From positions 62,001 to 126,000 of the forward strand of contig NZ_SLUP01000010.1 of the NCBI RefSeq assembly GCF_004341235.1: 64,000 nucleotides of DNA, written 5' to 3'. The stretch is from Mariniflexile fucanivorans. GTDB taxonomy: Bacteria; Bacteroidota; Bacteroidia; Flavobacteriales; Flavobacteriaceae. This document shows, in pieces, positions 44,966 to 53,197 of this stretch. The notes beneath the pieces were generated by a model, which did not search any database, had not been told where the DNA came from, and was given only the letters and a program-made list of their open reading frames with translations. The position numbers and the translations under genes were made by a program. Position 1 is the stretch's first letter. Every line of letters begins with the position of its first letter.

Positions 44966-45631
44966 ATGAATGTTGATATCCACAAAAGTTGGCAACCATA
45001 TTTAGAAACAGAATTCGAGAAGCCTTATTTTAAGGAATTGGTAAACTTTGTGAAAACAGAATACAAAAACCACGTCTGTTTTCCACCAGAGAATCAAATT
45101 TTTAATGCTTTCAACCATTGTCATTTTGAAGATGTAAAAGTAGTTATTATTGGTCAAGATCCATATCACGATGTTGGTCAGGCCAATGGTTTGTGCTTTT
45201 CAGTGAAAGACGATATCAAGCATCCACCTTCATTAATAAATATTTTTAAAGAAATTGAAACAGATTTAGGAATTCCTTATCCTAAAAGCGGCAATTTAAT
45301 ACGATGGGCAGATCAAGGGGTTCTATTATTGAATGCGACTTTAACGGTGAGAGCGCATCAAGCAGGAAGCCATCAAAAAAAAGGATGGGAGCTATTTACA
45401 GATTCGGTAATAAAAACGATTAGCGATGAGAAAGAAAACGTCGTGTTTTTACTCTGGGGTGGTTATGCAAAGCAAAAGCAAAAATTAATTAACCATAATA
45501 AACATTCAATATTATTGTCGGGACATCCTTCCCCATTAAGTGCTAATAGAGGGTATTGGTTTGGTAACAAGCATTTTAGTAAAACTAACTCCCTGTTGGA
45601 GCAAGCGTTGCAGGTTCCTGTTCAGTGGTAG
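44966..45631 (+). CDS. ung: Uracil-DNA glycosylase
   Basis: A 221-residue family 1 UDG, full length. The water-activating loop is GQDPYHD with catalytic Asp65, the uracil-recognition stretch is ANGLCFSV, LLLNATLTVR follows, and the leucine-intercalation loop is HPSPLSANRGYWFGNKHFSK. It excises uracil from DNA as the first step of base excision repair. Monocistronic. Its last 47 bp overlap a small membrane-protein frame on the minus strand. Confidence 0.97.
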   Translation: MNVDIHKSWQPYLETEFEKPYFKELVNFVKTEYKNHVCFPPENQIFNAFNHCHFEDVKVVIIGQDPYHDVGQANGLCFSVKDDIKHPPSLINIFKEIETDLGIPYPKSGNLIRWADQGVLLLNATLTVRAHQAGSHQKKGWELFTDSVIKTISDEKENVVFLLWGGYAKQKQKLINHNKHSILLSGHPSPLSANRGYWFGNKHFSKTNSLLEQALQVPVQW

Positions 45632-45761
45632 TTTCATTCTTAAGTACTAAAGGCATTTTTTTAACTTTAGTCTCTTTTGCAATTTTATTACTGCTAAACT
45701 TTAATAGAATAAAATTAAAAACTACTAAGGCAAAAATTAAAATAGTAATTTTAACTAACAT
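45585..45761 (-). CDS. Small single-helix membrane protein
   Basis: A 58-residue frame below the usual annotation size. It starts MLVKITILIFALVVFNFILL, one membrane helix, followed by a basic then Thr/Pro-rich tail ending PATLAPTGS. The hydrophobic start and charged tail look like a real small membrane protein, and an open strand lies upstream for its promoter. It overlaps the 3' end of ung on the opposite strand by 47 bp, which is unusual but feasible. No function assigned. Confidence 0.45.
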   Translation of the reverse strand: MLVKITILIFALVVFNFILLKFSSNKIAKETKVKKMPLVLKNETTTEQEPATLAPTGS

Positions 45762-46042
45762 AGGCTTTCGGGGTTAATATATCGATTATATGCTTAAAAA
45801 TAAGTTTAATCACGTAATCGTAATTATGGAAATTAATTCGATTACAAAAATACTAAAAAAAAGACTACATCCTAATAGGTGTATAATTTTATTGAATATC
45901 ACAAAAAAAGCATATTAGTATTGTAGATTCTTTACTTTTTAAGATTTTTTTTGGTTTAAATTTAACAGAAGTGATCAATATTATTACTGAATATTATTAT
46001 TTAATATGAAATAAAAATTATTTTTGAACAAAATAATAAAAA

Positions 46043-46882
46043 ATGGAGCAAATTAGTTGGGAAACTGTAAAGGTGTATGAAGATATTACCTATAAAAAAT
46101 GTAATGGCGTAGCTCGAATTGCTTTTAACAGACCAAATGTGCGTAACGCCTTTAGGCCAAAAACAACAAGTGAACTGTATGATGCATTTTATGATGCTAA
46201 TGAAGACGTAAACATAGGTGTGGTATTATTATCGGCTGAAGGCCCTTCAACCAAAGACGGTATATGGAGTTTTTGTTCAGGTGGCGACCAAAAAGCAAGA
46301 GGAAAACAAGGCTATGTGGGTGAAGATGGTTACCATAGATTAAACATACTAGAGGTACAACGTTTAATACGTTTTATGCCAAAAGCGGTTATTGCTGTAG
46401 TGCCAGGTTGGGCAGTTGGTGGCGGCCATAGTTTGCACGTGGTTTGCGATTTAACTTTAGCTAGTAAAGAACACGCCATTTTTAAACAAACGGATGCTGA
46501 TGTTACCAGTTTTGATGGTGGTTACGGATCAGCATATTTAGCTAAAATGGTTGGACAAAAAAGAGCGCGAGAAATTTTTTTCTTAGGAAGAAATTATTCT
46601 GCACAAGAAGCTTTTGAAATGGGCATGGTAAACGCTGTAATTCCTCATGAAGCACTAGAAACTACGGCTTATGAGTGGGCTCAAGAAATATTAGCAAAAT
46701 CGCCAACCTCTATAAAAATGTTGAAATTCGCTATGAATTTAACCGATGATGGTATGGTAGGCCAACAAGTCTTTGCGGGTGAAGCCACTCGTTTAGCTTA
46801 TATGACAGAAGAAGCTGTTGAAGGCAGAAATGCCTTTCTTGAAAAGCGTAAACCTAATTTTGTAAAAAAATGGATTCCATAG
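46043..46882 (+). CDS. menB: 1,4-dihydroxy-2-naphthoyl-CoA synthase
   Basis: A 279-residue crotonase-fold enzyme that closes the naphthoate ring from o-succinylbenzoyl-CoA in menaquinone synthesis. MenB-specific features are WSFCSGGDQKARG, VVPGWAVGGGHSLHVVCDL and TDADVTSFDGGYGS, the last carrying the active-site aspartate and tyrosine. First gene of a seven-gene plus-strand run. An octamer TATTTTTG at 46019-46026 matches the -7 promoter consensus but would leave only a 10-nt leader. menA starts two bases after its stop. Confidence 0.97.
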   Translation: MEQISWETVKVYEDITYKKCNGVARIAFNRPNVRNAFRPKTTSELYDAFYDANEDVNIGVVLLSAEGPSTKDGIWSFCSGGDQKARGKQGYVGEDGYHRLNILEVQRLIRFMPKAVIAVVPGWAVGGGHSLHVVCDLTLASKEHAIFKQTDADVTSFDGGYGSAYLAKMVGQKRAREIFFLGRNYSAQEAFEMGMVNAVIPHEALETTAYEWAQEILAKSPTSIKMLKFAMNLTDDGMVGQQVFAGEATRLAYMTEEAVEGRNAFLEKRKPNFVKKWIP

Positions 46883-46883
46883 T

Positions 46884-47786
46884 ATGAGTAAGGTTTCTAT
46901 TTGGATTTCAACCATGCGTTTACGAACGCTCCCTTTATCAATTTCCGGAATTATTTTAGCATCTTGTTTTGCCGCATATAATGGTTATTTCGATTGGTTA
47001 ATATGTGTTTTAGCTATTTTAACAACTTTAAGTTTCCAAATACTATCTAACCTTGCAAACGATTATGGTGATGGTGTTAAAGGCACCGATAATAACGATC
47101 GTATTGGTCCGGACCGTGCTATTCAAACAGGGAAAATTTCTCCAGAAGAGATGTTTAATGCTATAAAAATAAACGTGTTAATTTCTATTGGCCTCGCTAT
47201 TTTTTTAATTTTCACAGCTTTTGGTGTTAAATATTTTTTCTTAACGCTTATTTTCTTTTTACTTGGAGTTACATCGGTAATAGCAGCCATTAGATACACC
47301 GTAGGTAAGGATGCTTATGGTTATAAAGGTTTGGGCGATATTTATGTGTTTGTTTTTTTTGGATTGGTAAGTGTTATTGGGTGCTATATTTTATATGCTA
47401 AAACGATAGATCATGTAGTGTTTCTGCCGGCAATTACCATGGGTTTGTTAAGTGCTGCGGTTTTAAACCTAAACAACATGCGTGATATTGAATCGGATAA
47501 AAAATCGAATAAAATAACATTGGTTGTTAAAATGGGCATTGAAAATGCAAAGAAATATCATATCATAATTATTGGTTTAGCCATTATGTTATCTGCGCTT
47601 TTCGGTATTTTATATTTCACATCATTTTATAATTTAATTTTTGTTGTGGCTTATATTCCTTTAATTATTCATATTAAAAAAGTATTGAAAAACAGAGATT
47701 CTAAATTATTGGATCCTGAATTAAAAAAAGTAGCATTAACTACTGTGGCTTTAGCAGTTTTAATGGGAGTTGGGCATTTATTATAA
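46884..47786 (+). CDS. menA: 1,4-dihydroxy-2-naphthoate polyprenyltransferase
   Basis: A 300-residue UbiA-family membrane enzyme with about eight to nine helices. The first aspartate-rich motif is NDYGDGVKGTDNNDRIGPDRA and the second NNMRDIESDKKSNK. It joins the polyprenyl tail to 1,4-dihydroxy-2-naphthoate, releasing CO2, to give demethylmenaquinone in the inner membrane. Two bases separate it from menB. The following gene begins 20 bp later. Confidence 0.96.
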   Translation: MSKVSIWISTMRLRTLPLSISGIILASCFAAYNGYFDWLICVLAILTTLSFQILSNLANDYGDGVKGTDNNDRIGPDRAIQTGKISPEEMFNAIKINVLISIGLAIFLIFTAFGVKYFFLTLIFFLLGVTSVIAAIRYTVGKDAYGYKGLGDIYVFVFFGLVSVIGCYILYAKTIDHVVFLPAITMGLLSAAVLNLNNMRDIESDKKSNKITLVVKMGIENAKKYHIIIIGLAIMLSALFGILYFTSFYNLIFVVAYIPLIIHIKKVLKNRDSKLLDPELKKVALTTVALAVLMGVGHLL

Positions 47787-47805
47787 AAATTCAATCATTT
47801 AAATA

Positions 47806-49296
47806 ATGAAAAAAATATTAGTTCTATTGGCATGTTTTGTTTTAGCAATTGGTTATTCTCAAAATAAAACAACACTTAAGGTTTTGGAAAGTGCTGAATT
47901 TGAAGATGAAGTAAGGTCCGAGCAAGTACTTTCAATGCACACTTCAGAATCTGGTTTAATTGGCGTTATTAGAAACAGTAAAAACCATTTATTATTTGAT
48001 GTTTTTAATGAATCGTTAGGGCGTATTAAAAACATTCAAATAGAAAAAGATAGAAACGAAAGTTATAGTGGAGATTTATCGTTTAATAATATTATAAAAG
48101 TATTTACAGTACTTTCTCCATCTAAAAAGGAGCGTGTTTTATTTTGTCATGAATTTAATATTAGTGATGGTAGCCATAAAAAAACCGAACTTTTTAAAGC
48201 CGAAGTAGAAAAGAACCAACCTATTTTTTCTGGAGCTAATAAGCGGCAAACCGGATTAGCAATGTCTCCAAATGGCGATTATTTTGTTGTTTCCACAGAC
48301 GATATTAAAAAGAATTCAAACTCATATACCGTACGTGTATACAATACCAACGATTTAAGCTTGGTTTACACGAAAAAATATCAAGAAAATATTGATAAAT
48401 TTTTTGAACTTAACGACTTGTTTATTGATGATTTTGCTAATGTTTTCACCATTGGAAAATTATTTTTAGATGGTAGATCGCAAAAAAAAGGAGGCAAAGC
48501 AAATTATGATTTCGTTGTAAATAAATTAACAGCATCAACTTATAAAACCACAAAAGTGGAATTTGGTAATAATTATCATATTAGTTCATTAATTATAACA
48601 AATCAAGAAAACAAACTAAGCTTAATTGGTTTTTATTCCGAAGAAAACGTACGAGGTATTAAAGGGGCATTATTTTTTAATGTAGATTCTGAAAATATGA
48701 CCGTAGCTGAAGGTAAATCATTCAACCTACCCGAAACTGTTTATAAAGATTTGTATACTGAAGCCAAATCAGACAGAAAAAAGGATGATGAATTGTCTCG
48801 TTTTTATGTAGATTACGTCATTCAAGATGAAAATGGTGAAACATATATACTAGCAGAAGAGTTTTTTATAACAACCGTATATGTGTCAAATGGTATGGGA
48901 GGTGGTTATATGCAAACCGTATATCACTACAATACGATTTTGGTTTTAAAATTGAATGCAAATGGCGATTTGGAATGGGGTAGAAGCATTTTTAAACGAG
49001 ACGAGTTCCCATCATACAATGCCTTCTTAAAAAATGGAGAATTGCATGTGATTTTAAATTCAGGAAAGAATTTAACAGATAAAGAAGACGGGCGCGTAAA
49101 GGTTTCAAAAGGATTGTTCGAATCTACATCTTTATACGATATTGTTTATAACTCAAAAGGCGATGTTGCCTATAATAAAATTCAAGATAATAAAAACAAT
49201 AATTATTATATCCCTTTTTATGGTATCTTTAGTGATGAACGTTTTGTTATGATAAGTAGTGGAGCAGGAAAAAAACAATTTTTAATTTTAGAATAA
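47806..49296 (+). CDS. Secreted protein of unknown function within the menaquinone operon
   Basis: A 496-residue protein with a signal peptide (MKKILVLLACFVLAIGYSQ). The mature part is rich in beta strands, with recurring short units such as AMSPNGDYFVVSTDDI and HYNTILVLKLNANGDLEWGR that suggest a beta-propeller. I do not recognise the family. It is 20 bp downstream of menA and 27 bp upstream of the metallohydrolase gene, so it is transcribed with the menaquinone genes without an obvious connection to them. Confidence 0.65.
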   Translation: MKKILVLLACFVLAIGYSQNKTTLKVLESAEFEDEVRSEQVLSMHTSESGLIGVIRNSKNHLLFDVFNESLGRIKNIQIEKDRNESYSGDLSFNNIIKVFTVLSPSKKERVLFCHEFNISDGSHKKTELFKAEVEKNQPIFSGANKRQTGLAMSPNGDYFVVSTDDIKKNSNSYTVRVYNTNDLSLVYTKKYQENIDKFFELNDLFIDDFANVFTIGKLFLDGRSQKKGGKANYDFVVNKLTASTYKTTKVEFGNNYHISSLIITNQENKLSLIGFYSEENVRGIKGALFFNVDSENMTVAEGKSFNLPETVYKDLYTEAKSDRKKDDELSRFYVDYVIQDENGETYILAEEFFITTVYVSNGMGGGYMQTVYHYNTILVLKLNANGDLEWGRSIFKRDEFPSYNAFLKNGELHVILNSGKNLTDKEDGRVKVSKGLFESTSLYDIVYNSKGDVAYNKIQDNKNNNYYIPFYGIFSDERFVMISSGAGKKQFLILE

Positions 49297-49322
49297 AATA
49301 ATAACCTCAAAAAATTAAAACA

Positions 49323-50000
49323 ATGAAAATTACATTTTACGGTCACGCTAGTTTAGGTATACATGTTAATGATGTAAATATACTTGTAGACCCCTTTATT
49401 TCGGCAAACCCCAAAGCATCGCATATAAATATCGATACGCTTAAGGCAGATTATATTTTGCTTACCCACGCACACCAAGACCATATTTTAGATGTAGAGG
49501 CTATTGCGAAACGCACCAATGCCATTGTGGTTTCCAATTTTGAAATCGTTTCTCATTTTGAAGCCTTAGGTATTGAAGGTCACCCGATGAACCACGGTGG
49601 TAGTTGGGATTTTGAATTTGGAACTGTTAAATACGTTAACGCCATTCATACCTCGTCCTTTCCAGATGGAAAATACGGTGGGCAACCAGGAGGTTTTGTC
49701 ATTGAAGGGGAGCACAAAAACATTTATATCGCTGGAGATACGGCATTAACGTTCGATATGAAACTCATTCCTATGAGAACTGACTTAGATTTAGCCATTT
49801 TACCAATTGGCGATAATTTTACCATGGGAATTGAAGATGCCATTATTGCAAGCGATTTTGTAAAGTGCGATAAAGTTTTAGGTTATCATTTTGATACCTT
49901 TGGCTATATTGAAATAGACCACGAAGAAGCGAAACGCCAATTTTTTGATAAAGGAAAAGACTTGATGCTGTTAAAAATAGGAGAAAGTATTGAATTGTAA
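49323..50000 (+). CDS. UPF0173-type metal-dependent hydrolase
   Basis: A 225-residue metallo-beta-lactamase-fold protein. The signature THAHQDHILD (48-57) carries three metal ligands, with more in NHGGSWDFEFG and AGDTALTF. UPF0173 members have no settled substrate; they are cytoplasmic, here without a signal peptide. It lies inside the menaquinone operon between the secreted protein and menC. Confidence 0.85.
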   Translation: MKITFYGHASLGIHVNDVNILVDPFISANPKASHINIDTLKADYILLTHAHQDHILDVEAIAKRTNAIVVSNFEIVSHFEALGIEGHPMNHGGSWDFEFGTVKYVNAIHTSSFPDGKYGGQPGGFVIEGEHKNIYIAGDTALTFDMKLIPMRTDLDLAILPIGDNFTMGIEDAIIASDFVKCDKVLGYHFDTFGYIEIDHEEAKRQFFDKGKDLMLLKIGESIEL

Positions 50001-50033
50001 TTTTCAATTAACAATTGATAATTCTTAATTTTA

Positions 50034-51071
50034 GTGAAAGCATCTTATAGAAAATACATTTTAAATTTCAAACAAGCCAGCGGTACATCGCGTGGTGTTT
50101 TAAAAACTAAGGAAACTTGGTTTCTTTTTTTGAATTCTGAAGAGAAAAAAGGTATTGGTGAATGTGGTATTTTTAGAGGATTATCTATTGATGATAGACC
50201 CGATTATGAGGAAAAACTACAATGGCTTTGTAATAACATTCATTTAGACTTCAATTTTTTATTGAATGAATTGATGGAGTTTCCAAGCATTCAATTTGGT
50301 TTGGAAATGGCTTTTAAATCATTAAAAAGTAGTAATCCCTTTGAATTATATCCTTCAAAATTTACACAAAGTAAAGATTCAATCCGTATTAACGGTTTAA
50401 TTTGGATGGGTTCTGAAGCTTTTATGAAGCAACAAATTCAAGAAAAAATTGAAGCAGGTTTCCATTGTATAAAAATGAAAATTGGAGCGATTGATTTTCA
50501 AACGGAAATAAATCTTTTAAAATCCATCAGAAAAGAATTCACTTCAAAAGATATCGAACTTCGTGTGGATGCCAACGGTGCTTTTTCAACTTCCGAAGCA
50601 TTAGAAAAACTAAAAATATTATCAGAATTAGATATTCATTCCATAGAACAACCCATAAAACAAGGTCAAGTTGAAGTGATGACAAAGCTTTGTTTAGAAA
50701 CACCGCTGCCCATTGCATTAGATGAAGAATTAATTGGCGTTTTTTCTGTAGCAGAAAAGCAAAAGTTGCTACAAACCATAAAACCCCAATACATTATTTT
50801 AAAACCAAGTTTGGTTGGTGGTTTTAATGGAACTGATGAGTGGATTGAAATAGCAGAACAAAACCAAATAGGCTGGTGGATTACCAGTGCCTTAGAAAGT
50901 AATGTAGGTTTAAATGCCATTGCGCAGTATACCTACACAAAGCAAAGTAAATTACCGCAAGGTTTGGGTACGGGTGGTTTGTTTACCAATAATTTTGATT
51001 GCCCATTACAAGTAAAAAACGGTACCTTACAGTACCATAATGATTTAAATTGGAATTTTAATTTAGTATAA
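50034..51071 (+). CDS. menC: o-Succinylbenzoate synthase
   Basis: A 345-residue enolase-superfamily enzyme that dehydrates 2-succinyl-6-hydroxy-2,4-cyclohexadiene-1-carboxylate in menaquinone synthesis. Motifs are CIKMKIG (catalytic KxK lysine pair), LRVDANGAFS (metal aspartate), SIEQPI and ALDEELIG. The start codon is GTG at 50034, giving MKASYRKYIL; no ATG fits. The gene ends one base before the CPBP protease gene. Identity as menC rather than another muconate-lactonising-type enzyme is supported by the operon. Confidence 0.92.
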   Translation: MKASYRKYILNFKQASGTSRGVLKTKETWFLFLNSEEKKGIGECGIFRGLSIDDRPDYEEKLQWLCNNIHLDFNFLLNELMEFPSIQFGLEMAFKSLKSSNPFELYPSKFTQSKDSIRINGLIWMGSEAFMKQQIQEKIEAGFHCIKMKIGAIDFQTEINLLKSIRKEFTSKDIELRVDANGAFSTSEALEKLKILSELDIHSIEQPIKQGQVEVMTKLCLETPLPIALDEELIGVFSVAEKQKLLQTIKPQYIILKPSLVGGFNGTDEWIEIAEQNQIGWWITSALESNVGLNAIAQYTYTKQSKLPQGLGTGGLFTNNFDCPLQVKNGTLQYHNDLNWNFNLV

Positions 51072-51072
51072 T

Positions 51073-52026
51073 ATGAATTATATACAACAGGCGTATAAAG
51101 GGAAAAATGATTTATGGATGTTTATCATTACAGCATCCATCATTTCAGGCGTTTTTGTTTTAAACTTTATTGCTTATTTATTTACTTCTCCTGAAGATTT
51201 AGATCAAGCTTATGAATTAATGAAAAGTATACCAACTAATATTTCATTAGTAGTTAATCTATTGCCCTTTGCGTTTTTATTAGGGTTACTTTTTGTATTT
51301 GTGAAATATGTACACCAAAGAAGCATTTTGTCATTAACAACAACTAGAAAAAAAGTAGATATTAATAGAATTATATTTTCGTTTCTGTTGATTGTAATTA
51401 TAACCTTAGTAACTTTTGGAATCTCTTATTATTCAGATCCTTCAGAAATAGAATTACAGTTTAACCCGTTAAAATTCGCTATTCTTTTCTTAATAAGTAT
51501 TTTGCTGTTTCCTTTCCAGATAGGATTGGAAGAATTTTTGTTTAGAGGCTACTTTATGCAACAAATAGGTATTATGGCAAAGAATAAATGGGTGCCATTA
51601 TTAATTACATCTATCTTTTTTGGAATTGCTCATAGCGCAAACCCAGAAGTGGCAGAAATAGGTTTTGTGCTCATGTTTTTTTATATTGGAACAGGACTTT
51701 TGTTAGGTGTAATGACTCTAATGGATGAAGGATTGGAATTGGCATTAGGCTTTCATCTCGGAAATAATTTATTGGCGGCACTATTAATCACTTCCGATTG
51801 GTCTGCATTACAAACCGATGCTATTTTTAGATATACAGCTGAAGAAGCAAATAATTCGGCTCTCGAAATTATAATGCCATTATTTATAGTATATCCTATC
51901 ATTTTGTTTGTATTATCAAAAAAATATAATTGGACAGACTGGAAAGAAAAACTTTCAGGAAAAGTTGTTGAACCTTTAAAAGAGGACGTTTTAATCATAG
52001 AAAATAATAATCTAAATGGAAATTAA
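51073..52026 (+). CDS. CPBP-family intramembrane glutamic endopeptidase
   Basis: A 317-residue membrane protein with about eight helices. The motif 1 is EEFLFRG (EExxxR), motif 2 is FGIAHSAN and motif 3 is FHLGNNLL with the last conserved histidine/asparagine. These are the ligands of the CPBP/Abi (Rce1-like) protease family, which has roles in prenyl-protein or bacteriocin processing. Role here unknown. It overlaps the start of menE by 11 bp, so translation is coupled in the operon. Confidence 0.85.
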   Translation: MNYIQQAYKGKNDLWMFIITASIISGVFVLNFIAYLFTSPEDLDQAYELMKSIPTNISLVVNLLPFAFLLGLLFVFVKYVHQRSILSLTTTRKKVDINRIIFSFLLIVIITLVTFGISYYSDPSEIELQFNPLKFAILFLISILLFPFQIGLEEFLFRGYFMQQIGIMAKNKWVPLLITSIFFGIAHSANPEVAEIGFVLMFFYIGTGLLLGVMTLMDEGLELALGFHLGNNLLAALLITSDWSALQTDAIFRYTAEEANNSALEIIMPLFIVYPIILFVLSKKYNWTDWKEKLSGKVVEPLKEDVLIIENNNLNGN

Positions 52027-53110
52027 TTTTAAATACATCAACGAAGAATTTAAATTTAACGGTTTTCATTATTCAAATGAAGACCTTTTAGAGCTTGCTT
52101 ATAGTTATGTTAAAGAAGGTGAATTATACCAAAAAGAAATTGGCAACTTTTTGTTTTCTTGGTTAAATGAAGCCGATTTTGTTGAAGTTAAAACATCTGG
52201 TTCTACCGGTAAACCAAAATCTGTAAGAATAAAGAAGGATGCCATGGTAAATTCTGCCTTAGCTACTGGTGAATTCTTTAATTTGGAAGCTGGAAATAAG
52301 GCATTACATTGTTTGCCAACTCAATTTATTGCAGGTAAAATGATGCTGGTTCGAGCCATGATATTAGGTTTAGAAATTGACATTGTAGAACCCACATCTA
52401 AACCAATTTTCGATTATAATAAGGCGTATCATTTTTGTGCCATGATACCATTACAACTTCAAAACTGCCTAGAAAAATGCAATTCCATTAAAACTATCAT
52501 TGTTGGAGGTGCATCGGTTTCAAACACATTAAAAGAGAAAATACAAAACATAGAAACCAATGTTTATGAAACTTATGGCATGACTGAAACGGTGACTCAC
52601 ATCGCTCTTAAAAAGCTTAATAATTTCCCGTCATTGCGAGGAGGTACGACGAAGCAATCTGTCAAATCTTACTTCAAATTACTATCAAACATTTCTATTT
52701 CAACAGACGAAAGAGATTGTTTAGTAATCAATGCACCAAAACTTTCAGAAGAAAAAATAATAACAAACGATATTGTAAAAATTCATTCTAAAACTGAGTT
52801 TGAGTGGTTAGGACGTTTTGATAATGTTATAAATTCTGGTGGCTTAAAATTATTCCCAGAACAAATTGAAGCCAAACTTCACGATAAAATACCGTCTCGT
52901 TTTTTCATAGCTTCAAAACCGCACGATATATTAGGAGAACAACTTATTCTTATTATTGAAGAAAATGCAGATTATGTAAGTCCTGCTGATTTTTCAGAAT
53001 TAGATAAACACGAAAAGCCGAAACAAACTTATACTTTAAAGGAATTTATTGAAACATCTTCAGGAAAAATTCACCGACAAAAAACTTTAGAGTTACTAAA
53101 TATTAGTTAA
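52016..53110 (+). CDS. menE: o-Succinylbenzoate-CoA ligase, with an in-frame repeat insertion
   Basis: A 364-residue ANL ligase activating o-succinylbenzoate to its CoA ester for MenB. Motifs: VEVKTSGSTGKPKSV (P-loop), YETYGMTET, FEWLGRFDNVINSGGLKLFP, and the C-terminal SSGKIHRQK lysine motif. The protein is shorter than the 450-residue enterobacterial enzyme, as in other Bacteroidetes. Residues about 205-216 (SLRGGTTKQS and neighbours) are encoded by a 33-bp dispersed repeat also found at 5408-5440. They lie between the TET motif and the next conserved block, and the rest of the gene is intact. It ends the operon; no terminator is obvious. Confidence 0.92.
   Translation: MEINFKYINEEFKFNGFHYSNEDLLELAYSYVKEGELYQKEIGNFLFSWLNEADFVEVKTSGSTGKPKSVRIKKDAMVNSALATGEFFNLEAGNKALHCLPTQFIAGKMMLVRAMILGLEIDIVEPTSKPIFDYNKAYHFCAMIPLQLQNCLEKCNSIKTIIVGGASVSNTLKEKIQNIETNVYETYGMTETVTHIALKKLNNFPSLRGGTTKQSVKSYFKLLSNISISTDERDCLVINAPKLSEEKIITNDIVKIHSKTEFEWLGRFDNVINSGGLKLFPEQIEAKLHDKIPSRFFIASKPHDILGEQLILIIEENADYVSPADFSELDKHEKPKQTYTLKEFIETSSGKIHRQKTLELLNIS
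52629..52661 (+). repeat. Dispersed 33-bp palindromic-type repeat, copy 2, inside menE
   Basis: The copy matches 5408-5440 at 32 of 33 positions; the one difference is T for C at 52645. It is read in frame as part of SLRGGTTKQS. A multiple of three (33 bp, plus in-frame flanks) keeps the menE frame. The effect on enzyme activity is not known. Confidence 0.85.
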
Positions 53111-53197
53111 CTCATTCAAAAGCATACTTTACTCATTGGCGGTTTTAAAATTTAGTAGTTGGTTATAGTTTTATGCTAAACTTTTAAATCAGCTATC

